64,000 bases of DNA, taken from contig NC_084463.1 in assembly GCF_027409185.1 (NCBI RefSeq), positions 113,466,133 through 113,530,132 of the forward strand. Reading direction: 5' to 3'. Of the stretch, positions 1-11,673 are shown piece after piece. The translations under genes and the position numbers were made by a program. Every line of letters starts with the position of its first letter. The first letter of the stretch is position 1. The notes beneath the pieces were generated by a model. The model saw only the letters and a program-made list of their open reading frames with translations, was not told where the DNA came from and did not search any database. Source of the stretch: Cynocephalus volans. Its lineage: Eukaryota; Chordata; Mammalia; Dermoptera; Cynocephalidae.

Positions 1-261
1 ACAGTTTTATTTTTTGCTTTGTCTTTGCCTGTTAAGGAATATGTGGGAGGGTGCAGACCCAGTGCTCCAGGAGCAGGGCCTGGGAGTTGGAAACGTTCTG
101 GCTTCAGTTCTGCCAGTAATTCTTCTGTAATTACAGGTAAATGATATCCCCTCTTCAGAACTACATTTCTTTGGGGCACTCTGAAGCTCGGATGGTCCCA
201 GGATCCTGCCTGCTGTATGAACCTGTATCCTAGAGGGAGGCTCTGGAATGTGCTGGAAGGA

Positions 262-405
262 ACACAAGCACTGGTGTCAGGAGGACCCGAGTATGAACTC
301 TGGCCCCTGTACTTCCCAGCTCTGTGACCGTGGGCAATCACCTGCCCTCTCTGATACTCACTGTCCTCCTGTGAAGGAGGGCTCATAGGACCTGTTCCCT
401 AGGAT
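262..405 (+). repeat. MIR SINE fragment
   Basis: Has the MIR core order: a tgaactctggcccc box, an agctctgtgaccgtgggcaa box, then tactcactgtcctcctgtgaa. Diverged, ancient copy. Confidence 0.7.
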
Positions 406-769
406 CACTCTCAGGATTTCTTGGGAAGGAAAGTCAGCTTCCTTCCCTCTGTCCCCAATTCCTGGGTGCATTGGTTTTGGACTCACTGGGAAACCCAAAA
501 CACCTGCATCAGGTGCAGCGTTCATTACACTCACAACACCCTGAGATACTCAGCATTTCTTGAAGCTCTTTGTTGTTGTTAAGAAACTCCTCAAGGGAAG
601 ATACCATCCTACCCCACTGAGCTTTATTAGTGCTTCAGTGACAGAGCCTCTTTTCACCTTTTTTTTTCCTTGCAGACAGCAGCTGCAGGGTGAGTCAGTT
701 TGCGTGTATGTAATTTCTTTTGCGCCTCTTTGCAGGGAAAAGAGCTCCATTCATTTAGCAAATGTTCGC

Positions 770-1085
770 CATGCCCAGGCCTCCCGTTTGGTGACAGGGA
801 TACAGAGAGGAACAGACTCATGGTCACTGCCCTCGAGGGGTTCACAGGGAGGAGAGGTGTAAATAAATAAGGTGACACCTGGGTTTGTGCCATCATCAAG
901 GTACAGGGGCTGTGGAGAAGAGAGGACAGCAGTGGCTTTCTCTTGGGGAGTCAGGAAGGGTCTCATAGAGAAGAGGTGACTTTTGAGCAAGTCTTAAAAG
1001 ATGAGTAGGAGTTTGTCAGCTGTAGAAGTCCAGGGAGGGCGTCCCAAAAAGAAGGAGCCCCACGGCAGAGGCCAGAGCCCTGGTA
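770..1085 (+). repeat. Unnamed old dispersed repeat, copy A (first part)
   Basis: Reads tcatagagaagaggtgac, then gagcaagtcttaaaagatga. The same phrases recur in degenerate form near 5757, 24120 and 41820. Typical of an old mammalian interspersed family whose name I cannot give with confidence. Confidence 0.4.
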
Positions 1086-1314
1086 GGTGACACATTGGGT
1101 GTGTATCTGGAGCTGGGGCCAAGAGGTGGAGGACCTGAGTTCTACGTCTTGGTAGTCATGCATACACTGACTACCCCAAAATCTTCATTAGCAGCCCACA
1201 CCTTTCTCCCGAATCCCCAACTCACATGCCACTGCCCACTCAACAGCTGTGCTTTGAAGTGTAATGGGCATCCCAGGCCCAACATGACTAAACAAGTTTC
1301 TCTCTCTCTCTCTC

Positions 1315-1414
1315 TTTTTTTTTTTTTGGTGGCTGGTGGGTGTGGGGATCTGAACCCTTGATTTTGGTGTTATTGGCATCATGCTATAACCGAGTGGGCT
1401 AACTGTCCAGCCCC
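1315..1414 (-). mobile_element. tRNA-Ile-derived SINE (CYN-like), reverse orientation
   Basis: On the - strand the head reads ggctggacagttagccc and follows the tRNA-Ile D-arm, anticodon and T-arm order. The anticodon-loop region reads ccaataac, with AAT in the place of the tRNA-Ile anticodon. It ends in ccaccaaaaaaa (A tail seen as T's at 1315). Not a working tRNA gene. Confidence 0.85.
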
Positions 1415-1420
1415 TGAAAT

Positions 1421-1510
1421 TTGTTTGTTTGTTTATTTATTTATTTGGCGGCTGGCCAGTATGGGGATCTGAACCATTGACCTTTGTGTTTATAAAGCTG
1501 CACTCTACCA
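1421..1510 (-). mobile_element. tRNA-Ile-derived SINE, truncated
   Basis: Second of three adjacent copies. Contains the T-arm and right-hand part (tggggatctgaaccattgac) but loses the tRNA 5' part after about 1510. A ttta/tttg-rich tail lies at 1421-1446. Confidence 0.7.
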
Positions 1511-1532
1511 AAATTTATACTAGATTTAAAAA

Positions 1533-1624
1533 CTTTTTTTGGTGGCTAGCTGGTACAGGTATCCAAACCCTTGACCTTGGTGTTATCAGCACCCACGCTC
1601 CCAAATGAGCTAATCGGCCAGCCC
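1533..1624 (-). mobile_element. tRNA-Ile-derived SINE, near full length
   Basis: Third adjacent copy in the same orientation. Shows aacccttgaccttggtgtta, then a D-arm-like gagctaatcggccagccc at the tRNA 5' end. T-tract at 1534-1540. Confidence 0.85.
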
Positions 1625-1734
1625 ATTAAACAAGTCTTGATTTATTTTTAAAAAGAAACAAACAAAATTAAAAACAACTTTGCTTCTTCCCAGTCTTCCC
1701 CATTTGTGGCCTCATCCCCATTTACCTGGTTACC

Positions 1735-2532
1735 CAGGCCCAAAATGTAGGCACCGTCCTTGATTTCGCTCTTTCCCTCATTCCTCACAGCAGCTGTTTG
1801 CAAGTCTTGACAGCTCTTTCTTCAAAGTGTGCCTGAAAGCCACCACTCCTCTCTGCCCTCGTCTAAACCTCCCATCTCTCAACAGGCCTCCCTTCTTCCA
1901 CTCTGACCTTGCTGCTACCAGCTTTCCACATAGGCAGGCAAAGCGACCTTTCAAAAAGTAAAGTTCATGTCACTTCCCTGCTCAAAATTCTCCAATGGCT
2001 TTCTGGCATCCTTGGAATAGAATCTAAACTTCTTGCCATGCCTGCCAGCGCCTCCCTGCTTCTCTGATCTCATGTTTTGGCACTCTCTGCTTTGCTTCCT
2101 CCATTTCAGCCACTGTGTCTTTCTTGCTGTTCCTCTTTCTTGCATCAGGCCCTTTGCACTTGCTGTCCTGAGCCTGGATTGCTCTTCTCCCACATCTTCT
2201 TCTGGCTGACCTTCACTTCATTCTGGTCTCTGTTCAGGTGTTCTCTCTCATCTGTCTAAAAAAAAGCACTGTTCTGTCCCCACCATCCTGCAATCACTCT
2301 GTCCTTTTACCTTGCTTTGTTTTTCTTCATTAACACTCATCATTGCTTAACTTTAGATTATATATATATTTTTTTGTTTTCTTATTTACTCTTTGTCTTG
2401 CCTCACCAGAATGTAGATCTATGAGGAGGGGCCTTGTCTGTCACATTTTTGACTCCAGGGCCTAAAACAGAGCCTAGCACACAGTAGGTGATCAAGAAAC
2501 AGTAGGTGGGTGAATGAATGAATGAATGAGTT
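1735..2532 (+). repeat. L2 LINE 3' end
   Basis: Shows the L2 3' order: ctcaaaattctccaatggct, then ccctttgcacttgctgt, then ccagaatgtagatctatgag, then tagcacacagtaggtgatca, ending in tgaatgaatgaatgaatgag. Long, well preserved ancient copy. Confidence 0.85.
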
Positions 2533-2552
2533 AATGCATGCCTGCATGCAAG

Positions 2553-2770
2553 CTAAGACTTTGGAGTTTATTCCACAGGCAGTGCAAATCTAGTAGACAT
2601 CTTTCAGGAGGTGAGTGACGTGGTCAGCACTTTTATTTTAGAAAGCCAGCTGGTGGCAGTGTGGGGGCTGGACTGTAGGAGGGAGGCAGCAGAACTACTT
2701 TAGAGGCTGTTAAAATGGTCCAGGAAATTGACGCTGAGCCAGTGCTAGAGCTGTGGGGATGGAGAAGAGG
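2553..2770 (+). repeat. Unnamed old dispersed repeat, copy A (second part)
   Basis: Contains ctaagactttggagttta and aagccagctggtggcagtgt. It resembles 24350-24430 and could continue the unit that begins at 770, with SINEs and an L2 in between. The family name is not known to me. Confidence 0.35.
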
Positions 2771-3649
2771 GGACAGATGACAGGACCTGAAGACCTTTGA
2801 ATATCATTGATTTTCATTGGGATGACATGGTATACTGATTCCTTTATAAGAAAAGCAGGAGGGGACGAGTTGATCTGGGGAGAGGGCGGTAACACCCCAT
2901 AATGATTTTCTCACCGAGAAAACACACGCCCTGGGATGCATATTCTCTGCAGGGATGTTTGCTCTCTGAGGAGTGGCTCTGCTGCTTGACAGCCTCCCCC
3001 GTGCAGTCTTTCAATAGGGTACAGTCAAGATGGTGGCATCAGTGAGCAGATGGGTCCATTGATCTTTACACACTACAAGCCATACCAAGTCATTGTTCTT
3101 TCTTGCAATGGGTGCATTTCTCTACAGTTGACTCCAGAGCAGACTTGCTCCTACAAATTCTTTTTTTTTTTTTAGAGTGCCTAGACTCTGTCCAGGTTTC
3201 CGGTGGGGGTTTACTGATAACTGGTGTTTCAGCATCTCCCTCACTACAAACAGGTACAGGAGGCCTTTCCCCTCCCTGGGGTTTCAGGGAGTTAGACACA
3301 TAATGGGCACACATTCCTGGACCAGGCATAGATGTGCTGTCTGGTACTGCCTTTTGAAAACTTTCTTTTTGTACTTGAATTATTTCTTCTTCCAAAAGTT
3401 TGACCCTCTCCAAGTTTTGATGAAAAGCCTTTTATCTCTGAGTAAACACATTATTACCCATCTTGCTGAAGTGTCCCTCTGTGTCCGTAACTGAGAACAC
3501 ATCATTACCAGTCTTTTAAGCCTCAGTCCAGAGTCCCTGTCCTGCTTGTTGAGGCCTGTGAAGTGAAACGTGTACCCTCTGTGTAGCTCTAAGCTCACCT
3601 CCCACCTCTCCTCTCTCTTCCAAAGGTCCAGAATTGTAAGAATCTACAG
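2771..3649. other. Intronic stretch with nothing recognised
   Basis: No coding exon, RNA gene or confidently named repeat seen. A T-run is at 3161-3173. Confidence 0.5.
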
Positions 3650-3775
3650 TAGAGAGCTTCCTGGGTGCCGGGCACTGTGTTAAGCACTTCTCATGCATCC
3701 TGTCTAATCATTACCACCCTGTGGGGGTAAGGATTGTTATCCTTTTTTACAGATGAGGAAGCTGGGGCTTGAAAT
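3650..3775 (-). repeat. MIR SINE, reverse orientation
   Basis: Reads gggtgccgggcactgtgtta, aagcacttct and acagatgaggaagctggggc, the reverse complement of MIR 3' parts. Abuts another MIR in the opposite orientation. Confidence 0.8.
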
Positions 3776-3779
3776 GCAG

Positions 3780-3960
3780 TGGAGCTCAGTAGTTAAGAGT
3801 GTGGACTTAGAGCCAAACAGACTCAGGATTGAATCCCAACTAGCTGTGGACCTTGGACATGCTACTTAATCTCTTTAACCTTTTTTTTCCCAGATCTAGA
3901 ATATCAAGATAATATAGAGGGTTCCTAGAGTTGCTGTAAAAATTAAATAACATGTCATTT
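3780..3960 (+). repeat. MIR SINE
   Basis: Near full-length MIR: gtagttaagagtgtggactt, gattgaatcccaact, ctgtggaccttggacatgct, then gttgctgtaaaaattaaata. Confidence 0.85.
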
Positions 3961-4029
3961 CTTCAGTACATAAGTACTTGCTTACTATGTGCTAGACATT
4001 GTGCTGTTAGTAAACAGTACTCATTGTAG

Positions 4030-5515
4030 ATACTGTTGTCATCATCGTCACCACAAGGCCACAGCTGGCATGTAGGTGGATCCCTGCCCAGCTCCAAAAC
4101 TTGTGTGCTTGTGTTCTCTCTTTGTCTCATACCCTTGCTTCCAAGTTCATCTCACCTAAGACTTTCTGGTTCCTAACTTTGCTCTCCTGGTCTTTTCTGA
4201 TTGTGCCATTTGTCACTATCTGGGCAGTGGGCTCAAGGTAAGGCTCAGCAATTTCTCTGTCCCTTTTAGCCAACGACCTCTTCTCAGTCATTGACTGAGC
4301 AGTCCTCAGTGACTGGATTGTTTGGGCAAGAGGTCAGACAATTTTTCCTGATCCTCAACATCACCTTATTTACTGTGAAAGTTCTTTCCATGTAGTTGTT
4401 TGAGTCAGCAGGAATGTATAAATCAAACAGGCGTGGCAGCAGAATGGATTGGTGGGTATTCCTAGTATTTTGGGGTCATAGATCACTTTGTAAATCTGGT
4501 AAAATTTATAGACTCTCTCTCCAAAAAAATGCACATGACAGATAACTGATAAGCCTAACATTTTTCATGAGACATTTTCCCCGAAGCCCATGCAGGGATC
4601 CCAGTTAAAAACTTCTGATCTGGAATGTTAGGTTATGTGCTTTTTTGTCATTCTCCTGCTTCTCATCCATAATCATGGCAGGTTTAATGTTTTTGCAGGA
4701 TGTCTGTATTTGATTGTTAAGCATTCTGGTAATATTTGGAAATACATGTTTCATTGATACTATTTGCTGTTTGCATTTATTTCCCATATTTGAGGAATGT
4801 ATTCACACAGTACAACTGGCCTGGCCATTTTGATGAGATGCACCTGCTGATTTGCACATAAATTCTAGACACAGCCTGCATCTAGCAGACAGACTAGAGA
4901 GATTTGTTGATCCAAAACATCAGAACAATAGGAATTTTATTGCAACATATACATGATAAAGGCAGATAAACTTAGCTTCGTCAGAATTTAATGTTTTCAA
5001 TTCAGGTATATATAAATCTCTACTTTTCAATTTAAAATTTTTTGAAATTTCAACCTGAAAAAGTATGCTTTTCTTTCTTTCGTTTTCTGTTCCTTCCAGT
5101 GTTCAAGGTGTGGGTTTGAGAGAGGCAATTCCAAGCACCTTAATTTCCCAACCTCAAGCAAGGTTCCTCTCCTTGAACTTTTCCAGGGAACCATGGAATA
5201 AGCCTGCTGTTTCTCACAGCAACCTGAATAGTGAAATGTTATTGCTGATGGCTGCTCCCCTCCCTGCCTGGCTTTTGAGGCCCCTCAGAAAGACAGGAAC
5301 AGACCTCTATGAAGAAGGCCCCAGAATCCTGACTGCTGCTCTGGCTGCAGTGTCACTGCCCTCTGAAGATCGAAATGGGACTTGGACTTTGGGTTCAGGA
5401 ACTGAATCCATCATCTGTTAGATCATTTGATATATAGCATTTGATGAGTAGTTTTTCCTCCAAATTTTTTCTTCTTTGTTTTTGCTGAATCACCAAAACA
5501 ATAGATGCTCATTAC
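4030..5515. other. Intronic stretch with nothing recognised
   Basis: Mixed AT-rich sequence. No exon or confidently named repeat seen. Open frames here (for example 5065-5421) have no family resemblance that I see. Confidence 0.5.
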
Positions 5516-5519
5516 AAAG

Positions 5520-5690
5520 CTAGGATTAGGATTCTCATGCCTGGCTTCAAATTCCAGTTCCCTCACTTATTAGATATGAAGCCCTAGGCAAAACGTGCCT
5601 CTGAGCCTTGATCTTCTCATTGTGCAAGAGATCTAATAGTTTTGCCTCATAACGTTGCTGTGAGGATTGAGGGAGATTGGTACATAGAAC
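5520..5690 (+). repeat. MIR SINE
   Basis: Degenerate MIR: tggcttcaaattccagttcc, then gccttgatcttctcattgtg, then gttgctgtgaggattgagg. Confidence 0.7.
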
Positions 5691-5719
5691 CTGTTCCAGA
5701 GGTCTGGCGTGTATTCATT

Positions 5720-5955
5720 TCTCCTGTGATTGTTTACTGAGCATCTTCTAGGAGCCAGTCAGTGTTCTAGTAGCTCTAGAAAGAGTCAAGAACAAGACAG
5801 AGAGGGTCTCTGCTCTCCTGATGCTCACATTCCAATCAGAAGAGACACAAATACACAGATCATTTCAGTAATTAAGAAATTGGAACCTGAGGGTAGCATG
5901 AAAGTCATAGGAAGGGCCACTTTAGATTGGGCGGCCAGGAGAGACCCCTCTAAGT
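5720..5955 (+). repeat. Unnamed old dispersed repeat, copy B
   Basis: Contains gagcatcttctaggagcc, gaacaagacagagagggtc and gatgctcacattccaatcag, phrases of a common old mammalian repeat. Related in style to the copies at 770, 24050 and 41700. Name uncertain. Confidence 0.35.
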
Positions 5956-6035
5956 AGAAGTCTCAATGCTTTATGATCTCCAGGTCCCAAGTTTTCCAGG
6001 ACTCCTTCTTTAAAAATTCTACACCTCTAAGTATA

Positions 6036-6117
6036 TGAGGGTACTTCTAAAAGGTCATGGAAAAATAGAATTAAAAGATAATATGAATCTTTCCATGAAC
6101 TTTTTGAAGTACCCTTG
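6036..6117. mobile_element. Palindromic mariner-type MITE, copy 1 (82 bp)
   Basis: Terminal inverted repeats start tgagggtactt and end aagtacccttg, flanked by TA on both sides (6034-6035, 6118-6119), as expected for Tc1/mariner. The arms pair over about 30 bases (tcatggaaa with tttccatga). Interior is aattaaaagataatat. Three further copies are in this window. Confidence 0.8.
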
Positions 6118-9100
6118 TATAGGTCCCAATTTTTTGAGTTTGGAAAATCTGACCACATAGTACCTTTCAGCTCTCTTTTGGGTGGTACTTGTTCACTAAT
6201 GGGCTCCCCACCAGACTTTAAGCCCCTGGGCCTGCAACCTTGTCACAGGCCTTTTGAAGGCCTTGAAGGCAAGTGTGGAGGACTCACCCAGTTGAGCCCA
6301 CACTGAATGAAGAGCCTTGCACTAGGAGGGAGGGCTATGAGTTTCCAACCAAAGTCCATTTTGCTTCAATGCTACTTTGAGCATTTCGGTTTCTAAGGAG
6401 CTGGAAGTAATTTCTCTGTCAGTGAGAGTGGGCATGCTGCAGTCTTCTGACTCTGTGTGTGCATTTGTTAAGGGCTTGTTGAGGCCACCCAGAAGCCGGG
6501 TGGCCCGGCCAGTCCCAGCCCATGCACTGACATTTGAACTGCAGAGCAGTAAGCCCACCATCCCATGCCAACCACATGGCCCCTCTTGGGGTAGGGCACG
6601 GATTTTTAAATGACCATTTCAGCTGCTGCACTGGGCAGCGGTAACCCCAACTGAAGGGCAGGCTAGGTCTGACTCACCTGTCATATCAACAGTTGACCTA
6701 CTTTTGTTTGACCTTGATTTGCTCGGCACAATTAAAGATGCTGTTGTGAATGCACTTCTACTACCTGATTTAAGTTCAACATGTGACAGCCAGGATCTGA
6801 AACACACACATGACCCAGGCAGATGGACAGATGGGCGGGTGGTTAGCTTTTCACTTACCTCTGAATTGTAATTCTATCACAAGGAAAAGGCTTAATTTCA
6901 AGAACACGGAGCAATTATTTGAGACTAGATACGATGCCAAAGCAGCAGGCCTTGATTCCTTGCTATAGGGCAGCTTAATCAGGAAATGGCCTAGATGGCC
7001 GCCTTTCAAGTAGGTCCTTGCAGTAGCTTGGCAACAGGCACAGGGTCATAATTGGAAGAATTTGGCTCTGAGTGTCTGTGGGTGTTTACAGAGCACTATA
7101 GGGCAGGGCTTCTCTTATTTATGGAATATTTTGAGCAACAAGCAGCAGAAGGCTGAAAAGCCACTAAATCTTGATTTATTTTTAACAAATTCCATTTTTC
7201 CCCTCATCCCAGAAGGAGAACTGAGTTATTAAAAAACAGTAAAAAAATACATCATTGCAGAGCATGCCATATCTAATTATGGGGTTGCCAGCACTGGCCT
7301 GCAGCCACATTTTAAGGGCTTTGTAAATCAACCACCCATTCAATCTGTGAACTTATATGACTCCTATTCTTCATTTAGATGTAGAGCAAAATTATTGGCA
7401 AGTGAACGCTGATCAGAAAAAGTTTTTCCCTGTCTAAATTAGGAGATAGAGTATAAATATAGAATAGTGTACTTATGTTCTCAAAGGGAGATAAAATATT
7501 CTTCATTGTCCATTATACTTAGCTGCACAAACATACATCCCATAGCACTAAATATCCACTTTAGGGTTTTCACTCATTGCAGTGGCAGATCTGTGCCTCT
7601 CAAAGGAGCAGTACTGCGATATCTCTCTGAGCCCAACTCTGAGTGATTATTACGCACATAGTCACGAAAAGACATGGAACCAGCACTTTTTTGCCTGCAT
7701 TCTCACAGTGTGTTAGAACTGGATGAGACTTCAGAGACACTAGTTCAACTGTATCTTGTTATAGGTGGGGAAGCTGAGGCACAGAGAGGGGAGTGACTTG
7801 CTCAGGGTCCCATAGCAAGTCATGGCAGAGGTGGGCAGGGGCAGTGGTCTCTGTGCCTTTCCCCAACAGTGCCCAGTTGTGCTAAGTTTGGGAGCTGGTG
7901 TATTAAAGAGATCTGATTTCTACCCTTCAAGGGTTCACAGTCTCAGAAGACACCGACACCAAAACAGTTGAATAATCACAATATGCATAAGTAGACCAAG
8001 CTATATGGGTACAACAAACAGATTAGTTGAGTGGTGGAGATAGTGAGAGTAGAAAATTTTGGAATCTGTGTATTTGGATACCAAAGCAAAGGTGAAATCA
8101 GTTGCTCTCTGACCCACGTGGGAGAGGCTTTATAGATGCTGTAAAGTTTTCTAATGGAGAAAGGTGCACATTTGCCAAGTGTTGCGGGGAGCGAGAGTAT
8201 GGTGTAACGTGGGTGGTGGGTGGCAGTGAAGATAAATGTTGCAATTTTGGAGGAGCCCCGGGAATGGATCGTTGAGGAGATTTCATAGGAATACCAAAGG
8301 GAGTGAAGGACTGGGGCACAGCTGGAGGACAGGTGATCCCGATTTCCATGGAATGCTCTGCCTCTCCTGGGAAAGCATGCGGGTGGCATAAGCACTGAAT
8401 ACCCAACCGTCTGACCTTGCCCCTGGTAGAAGAATGACTGATCATGGCGGTATTTTATCTGACCCTCCGAATCTTTCTTTGCACAGAATTCTGGCAATCA
8501 ATATCAATGGACTAGAGCTGCCATGTGCAGTAGAACCTGTATCTCTTTCTCGTCCTGGGCTACATGCTGGGTACAGGGTCTGGGTCAGAATGGGCTCCGG
8601 GTGTTAGTTCTCTATCTGAGGCTGGGAGGGGCAGGGAGGTCTAGGGAAGCCTTTACTAGGGAGCATGGACTATGAAAGCACCTCGGGACATTATCTCTTG
8701 GCAACATTGGAGGCTAGTGGTTTTAGAGGATGTGAGTAGGCAGGAGGGGGTGTCTGGGCCTAAACTAAGGTTGTAGCAGTCAGCATGGGCAGGAATAAGT
8801 GGGACAGGAATGGTTATGGGGGAGGAAGCAGCAGTGGGATTTGGGTACAGACAGACAACCAACCAGAGAGTAAAGGACAGTGACATGCTGGGACAGGAAC
8901 TGCCTGCTCAGAGGAGGTTGGAGGGAGGGGAGGGAGAAATCAGGCTGTAGGCAGATGCAGCAGCTTGGATCTGAAGCTGGAGCCTCTGCATTGTTGAGTA
9001 CATTCTCTCAAGAAGAGATCGTCTGTCTTCCTGCCCAGTAAGTTCCTAGCCAGCCTGGATAGTGGTTCTTAAACATGTTGCCAGGCGTTGCCAGATGGCA

Positions 9101-9714
9101 AACAATTAAATGAGTACACAGAATGTTGCCAAGGTCACCTCCATACTTTTTTTTTTCCCTTAATGTTTTGATACCTACAGCCACTTAGGTGAAAGTCCTG
9201 AAGATTGTGTCTGTTAAGACTGGTCCAAAGTCCGTCCTCCTTCCTTTAGGCTGATCAGCCACACTCTGGCTATGAGCTCTTATTTGCTCGTTATCAAAGT
9301 GATAAAATGGTCCAGTGGGAAGGGGCATCTGGGGTCACTTCCTCTGGCCCTCATCCAGTGCAGGAAAATCCCATCTGCATGGTTCATGACAGGCAGTCTT
9401 CTAGCCCCACCAGGGCACCTGTGCACCAGGCATCCTGCTCCCCCTTATGGACATCTCCGGCTCTTAGAAAACCCCTCCTTAGGCTGACCTCAAATCTGCT
9501 CCTTGGCAGTGTTTCATCATTGACCTAGTTTTGCCCCTTGTAGCAACACAGAACAGGGGTCTGTCTATAGGCAGGGCACGATCCCACTTTAGTGCTCACA
9601 GGCCCCTGTCCTCTTTCCTTCTGCACCTCCTTTCCCTCACTCCCCAGGGTTTCTGTTCTCCAGTGCCTTTATCCACCCTTCATTAGCATGGCAGTCAGCA
9701 TTAATATGGAAAAC
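6118..9714. other. Intronic stretch, mostly unassigned
   Basis: Apart from the nuclear-receptor-type sites at 6694, I recognise only a short old-repeat-like piece at about 7690-7850 (gaagctgaggcacagagagg). A canonical E-box CACGTG lies at 8115-8120. No exon identified. Confidence 0.5.
6694..6717 (-). promoter_or_regulatory. Candidate RORE plus ERR-type half-site
   Basis: The - strand reads AAAGTAGGTCA (6694-6704), the consensus ROR/REV-ERB element and the form I recall from the BMAL1 promoter. TCAAGGTCA (6709-6717, - strand) is an ERR/SF-1-type extended half-site. Same strand, starts 15 bp apart. Function is inferred from motif only. Confidence 0.35.
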
Positions 9715-9966
9715 AGGCAACAACATTGATGGAGCGACTGCTCTCCAAGAGCCAGGCACTGTTCTACGTTTCTTACAGGAATTGTCTGATTTACTACTCA
9801 CAGCCACCCAGGAGGTGGGTACTGTCATGATCCTCATTTTACCAGTGAGGAAACTAAGGAATGGGGGTCCAATGCTGTCCAGAGCCACACAAGTGAGCAG
9901 CAGAGGGGAGATTTGGGCCCAGGCAGTGTGACTCCAGAGCCCATGCTCTTAGTGCTCATGCTATAT
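9715..9966 (-). repeat. MIR SINE, reverse orientation
   Basis: Shows gagccaggcactgttctac, ctcattttaccagtgaggaa and the end catgctcttagtgctcatgc, the reverse complement of a near full-length MIR. Confidence 0.8.
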
Positions 9967-9969
9967 AAT

Positions 9970-10755
9970 ATCTCAACCTTTTCTGCACAGTGCTGGAAAT
10001 AAGCCCTGGTGCACTAGATTTGGGCTGGCCCAACTTATTTTGCAAGAAGTCATTTGACAGGAGCCTGAGTTGAACCATTTTCTGTGAAATCTCTTCAGAG
10101 TTTGTTTTGACAAAACACTGCAGGGCAGAGGCCTCTGCACCATCACCAGCAAATGGGCTCATCCTGGCTCATGCCCCACAGGCTTCATGAAGTGGTGTGT
10201 TTAGATCAAGGTGACACATATGGGCTATGTTTTATTTTCCTGAACATGATGTCTGATGCAGTAGGTGGTTGTTTAAAGTGCTTAGTAATGGTTCTATGGC
10301 TAGAAAGCAGAGGGAGAGAGGTGCCTGAGAACTGTAAAACCGGGTCACCTCTTCAAGTGCCCAATCCAGTATTCAGTCTCACAGAACAACCACAGCAGTT
10401 ATGGGGTGGAAGATGTGATGACCACCTACTCTCCAAAGCTGGGATATAGGTGCCAAACACACATTCTTCTGAAACGACCCTTGCTGGCTCCAGCCAGGCT
10501 CCTCCAGATGTGTGGGGAAAGATGACCCCTGACTTCATGCAAAATCTTTTCTTCCTGTGCTCAGTGATATCTGGGCTTTTCTGGCCACAGCCTCAGGCTG
10601 ACTAGGCCAAGAAGTTGGGATTGAAGCATCTTTCTCTTTCAAGTTGCTTTTTGATAGCATGCATCCTGGTCACTATTTTCTAGAGACCTGAGCAGCAAAG
10701 TGAGATGGTTCCTGAGGTGTGGGCCCAGAGACCTGGAGGGGAAACAGCTCGAAGT
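9970..10755. other. Intronic stretch with nothing recognised
   Basis: No exon, RNA gene or confidently named repeat seen. Confidence 0.5.
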
Positions 10756-10759
10756 AATA

Positions 10760-10960
10760 GAAGAAGCACTGGATAAAATCCGGTTCTATCATTGCCAAAA
10801 ATGGGGCCATAAGCAGTGACCTCCCTGAAATGTAGTTTCTTTATCTGAAAAGTGGGGATGATGATAGTACCAACCTGTAAGGTTGATAGGAGGATCAGAT
10901 GAGATCCAGCACAGGCATAATGGAAAGCACCTGGCACAGTGTCTAGCAAAGAATAAATGT
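10760..10960 (+). repeat. MIR SINE
   Basis: Shows tagtttctttatctgaaaag, ggggatgatgatagtacc and agcacctggcacagtgtcta, the MIR 3' half. Confidence 0.75.
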
Positions 10961-10964
10961 AAAC

Positions 10965-11650
10965 ATTAGAATAATAATTTCTTCTTCCTTCCTAATTCTG
11001 CCTGCCATTGATTTTCTGTATGGCTTTGGGTAAACATCTTAACCTCTCTGCCTTTTTTTCTGTAGAAAAGAGAGGGTTGAATCATGCTACTGGTTCTGAG
11101 TGGGTACATACCCCTATAGGATGTCCTGGGAATGCACATGGGTGATTTGGCTTTCACAGCAGCCCAGACAGGGCTTTTGTGGGGGCGAGGGGGAAGGCAG
11201 GGATGCTAGATGGAATGCTTGGGGGACAAAGGATTGTCCAACACCTGCACATGTTCAGTGCATTCATGTTCAGTTCAGAGCCTCATATTCAGTAGGCATT
11301 CATGTAGGCAAAACCCTGCTTACGATTGTCTAAGCCTGGAATGTGACTTTAAACATAAACACAAATAATTTTTCTGTTTTTAATATACACTGAATTTTCC
11401 AGGAATGCAACTACCAAGTGTATGAAATTTGCCTATTTATTATGCATTTATGCCTATATATTTGCATCTTGTTATGGCTTTCCTGATGGCTTCTGGAGTG
11501 GCTGTGCCCCAGTATTTGCATATTGATTTACATATTATCTTATTTTGACTAACTTTATCTCCTTTCTACTTTGTATTACAGTTAGGGCTGATTGTTTTTG
11601 AAATAATTGAAATGTTATTTTTGAAATTGTAAGTTTTGGCAAGGTTATAT
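10965..11650. other. Intronic stretch with nothing recognised
   Basis: AT-rich after 11340. No exon or confidently named repeat seen. Confidence 0.5.
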
Positions 11651-11673
11651 TATTTACAAATTTCAAGAGAGTG

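Noticed and set aside
8115..8120. E-boxes at 8115, 38390, 41803 and 48218 as BMAL1 feedback sites
   Set aside because: The number is near chance and 48218 lies inside an L2, 41803 inside an old repeat; no clustering or E-box tandem was seen.
7976..8497. 173-codon open frame on the - strand
   Set aside because: No domain, no splice-site support and no family resemblance; it lies in intronic sequence.
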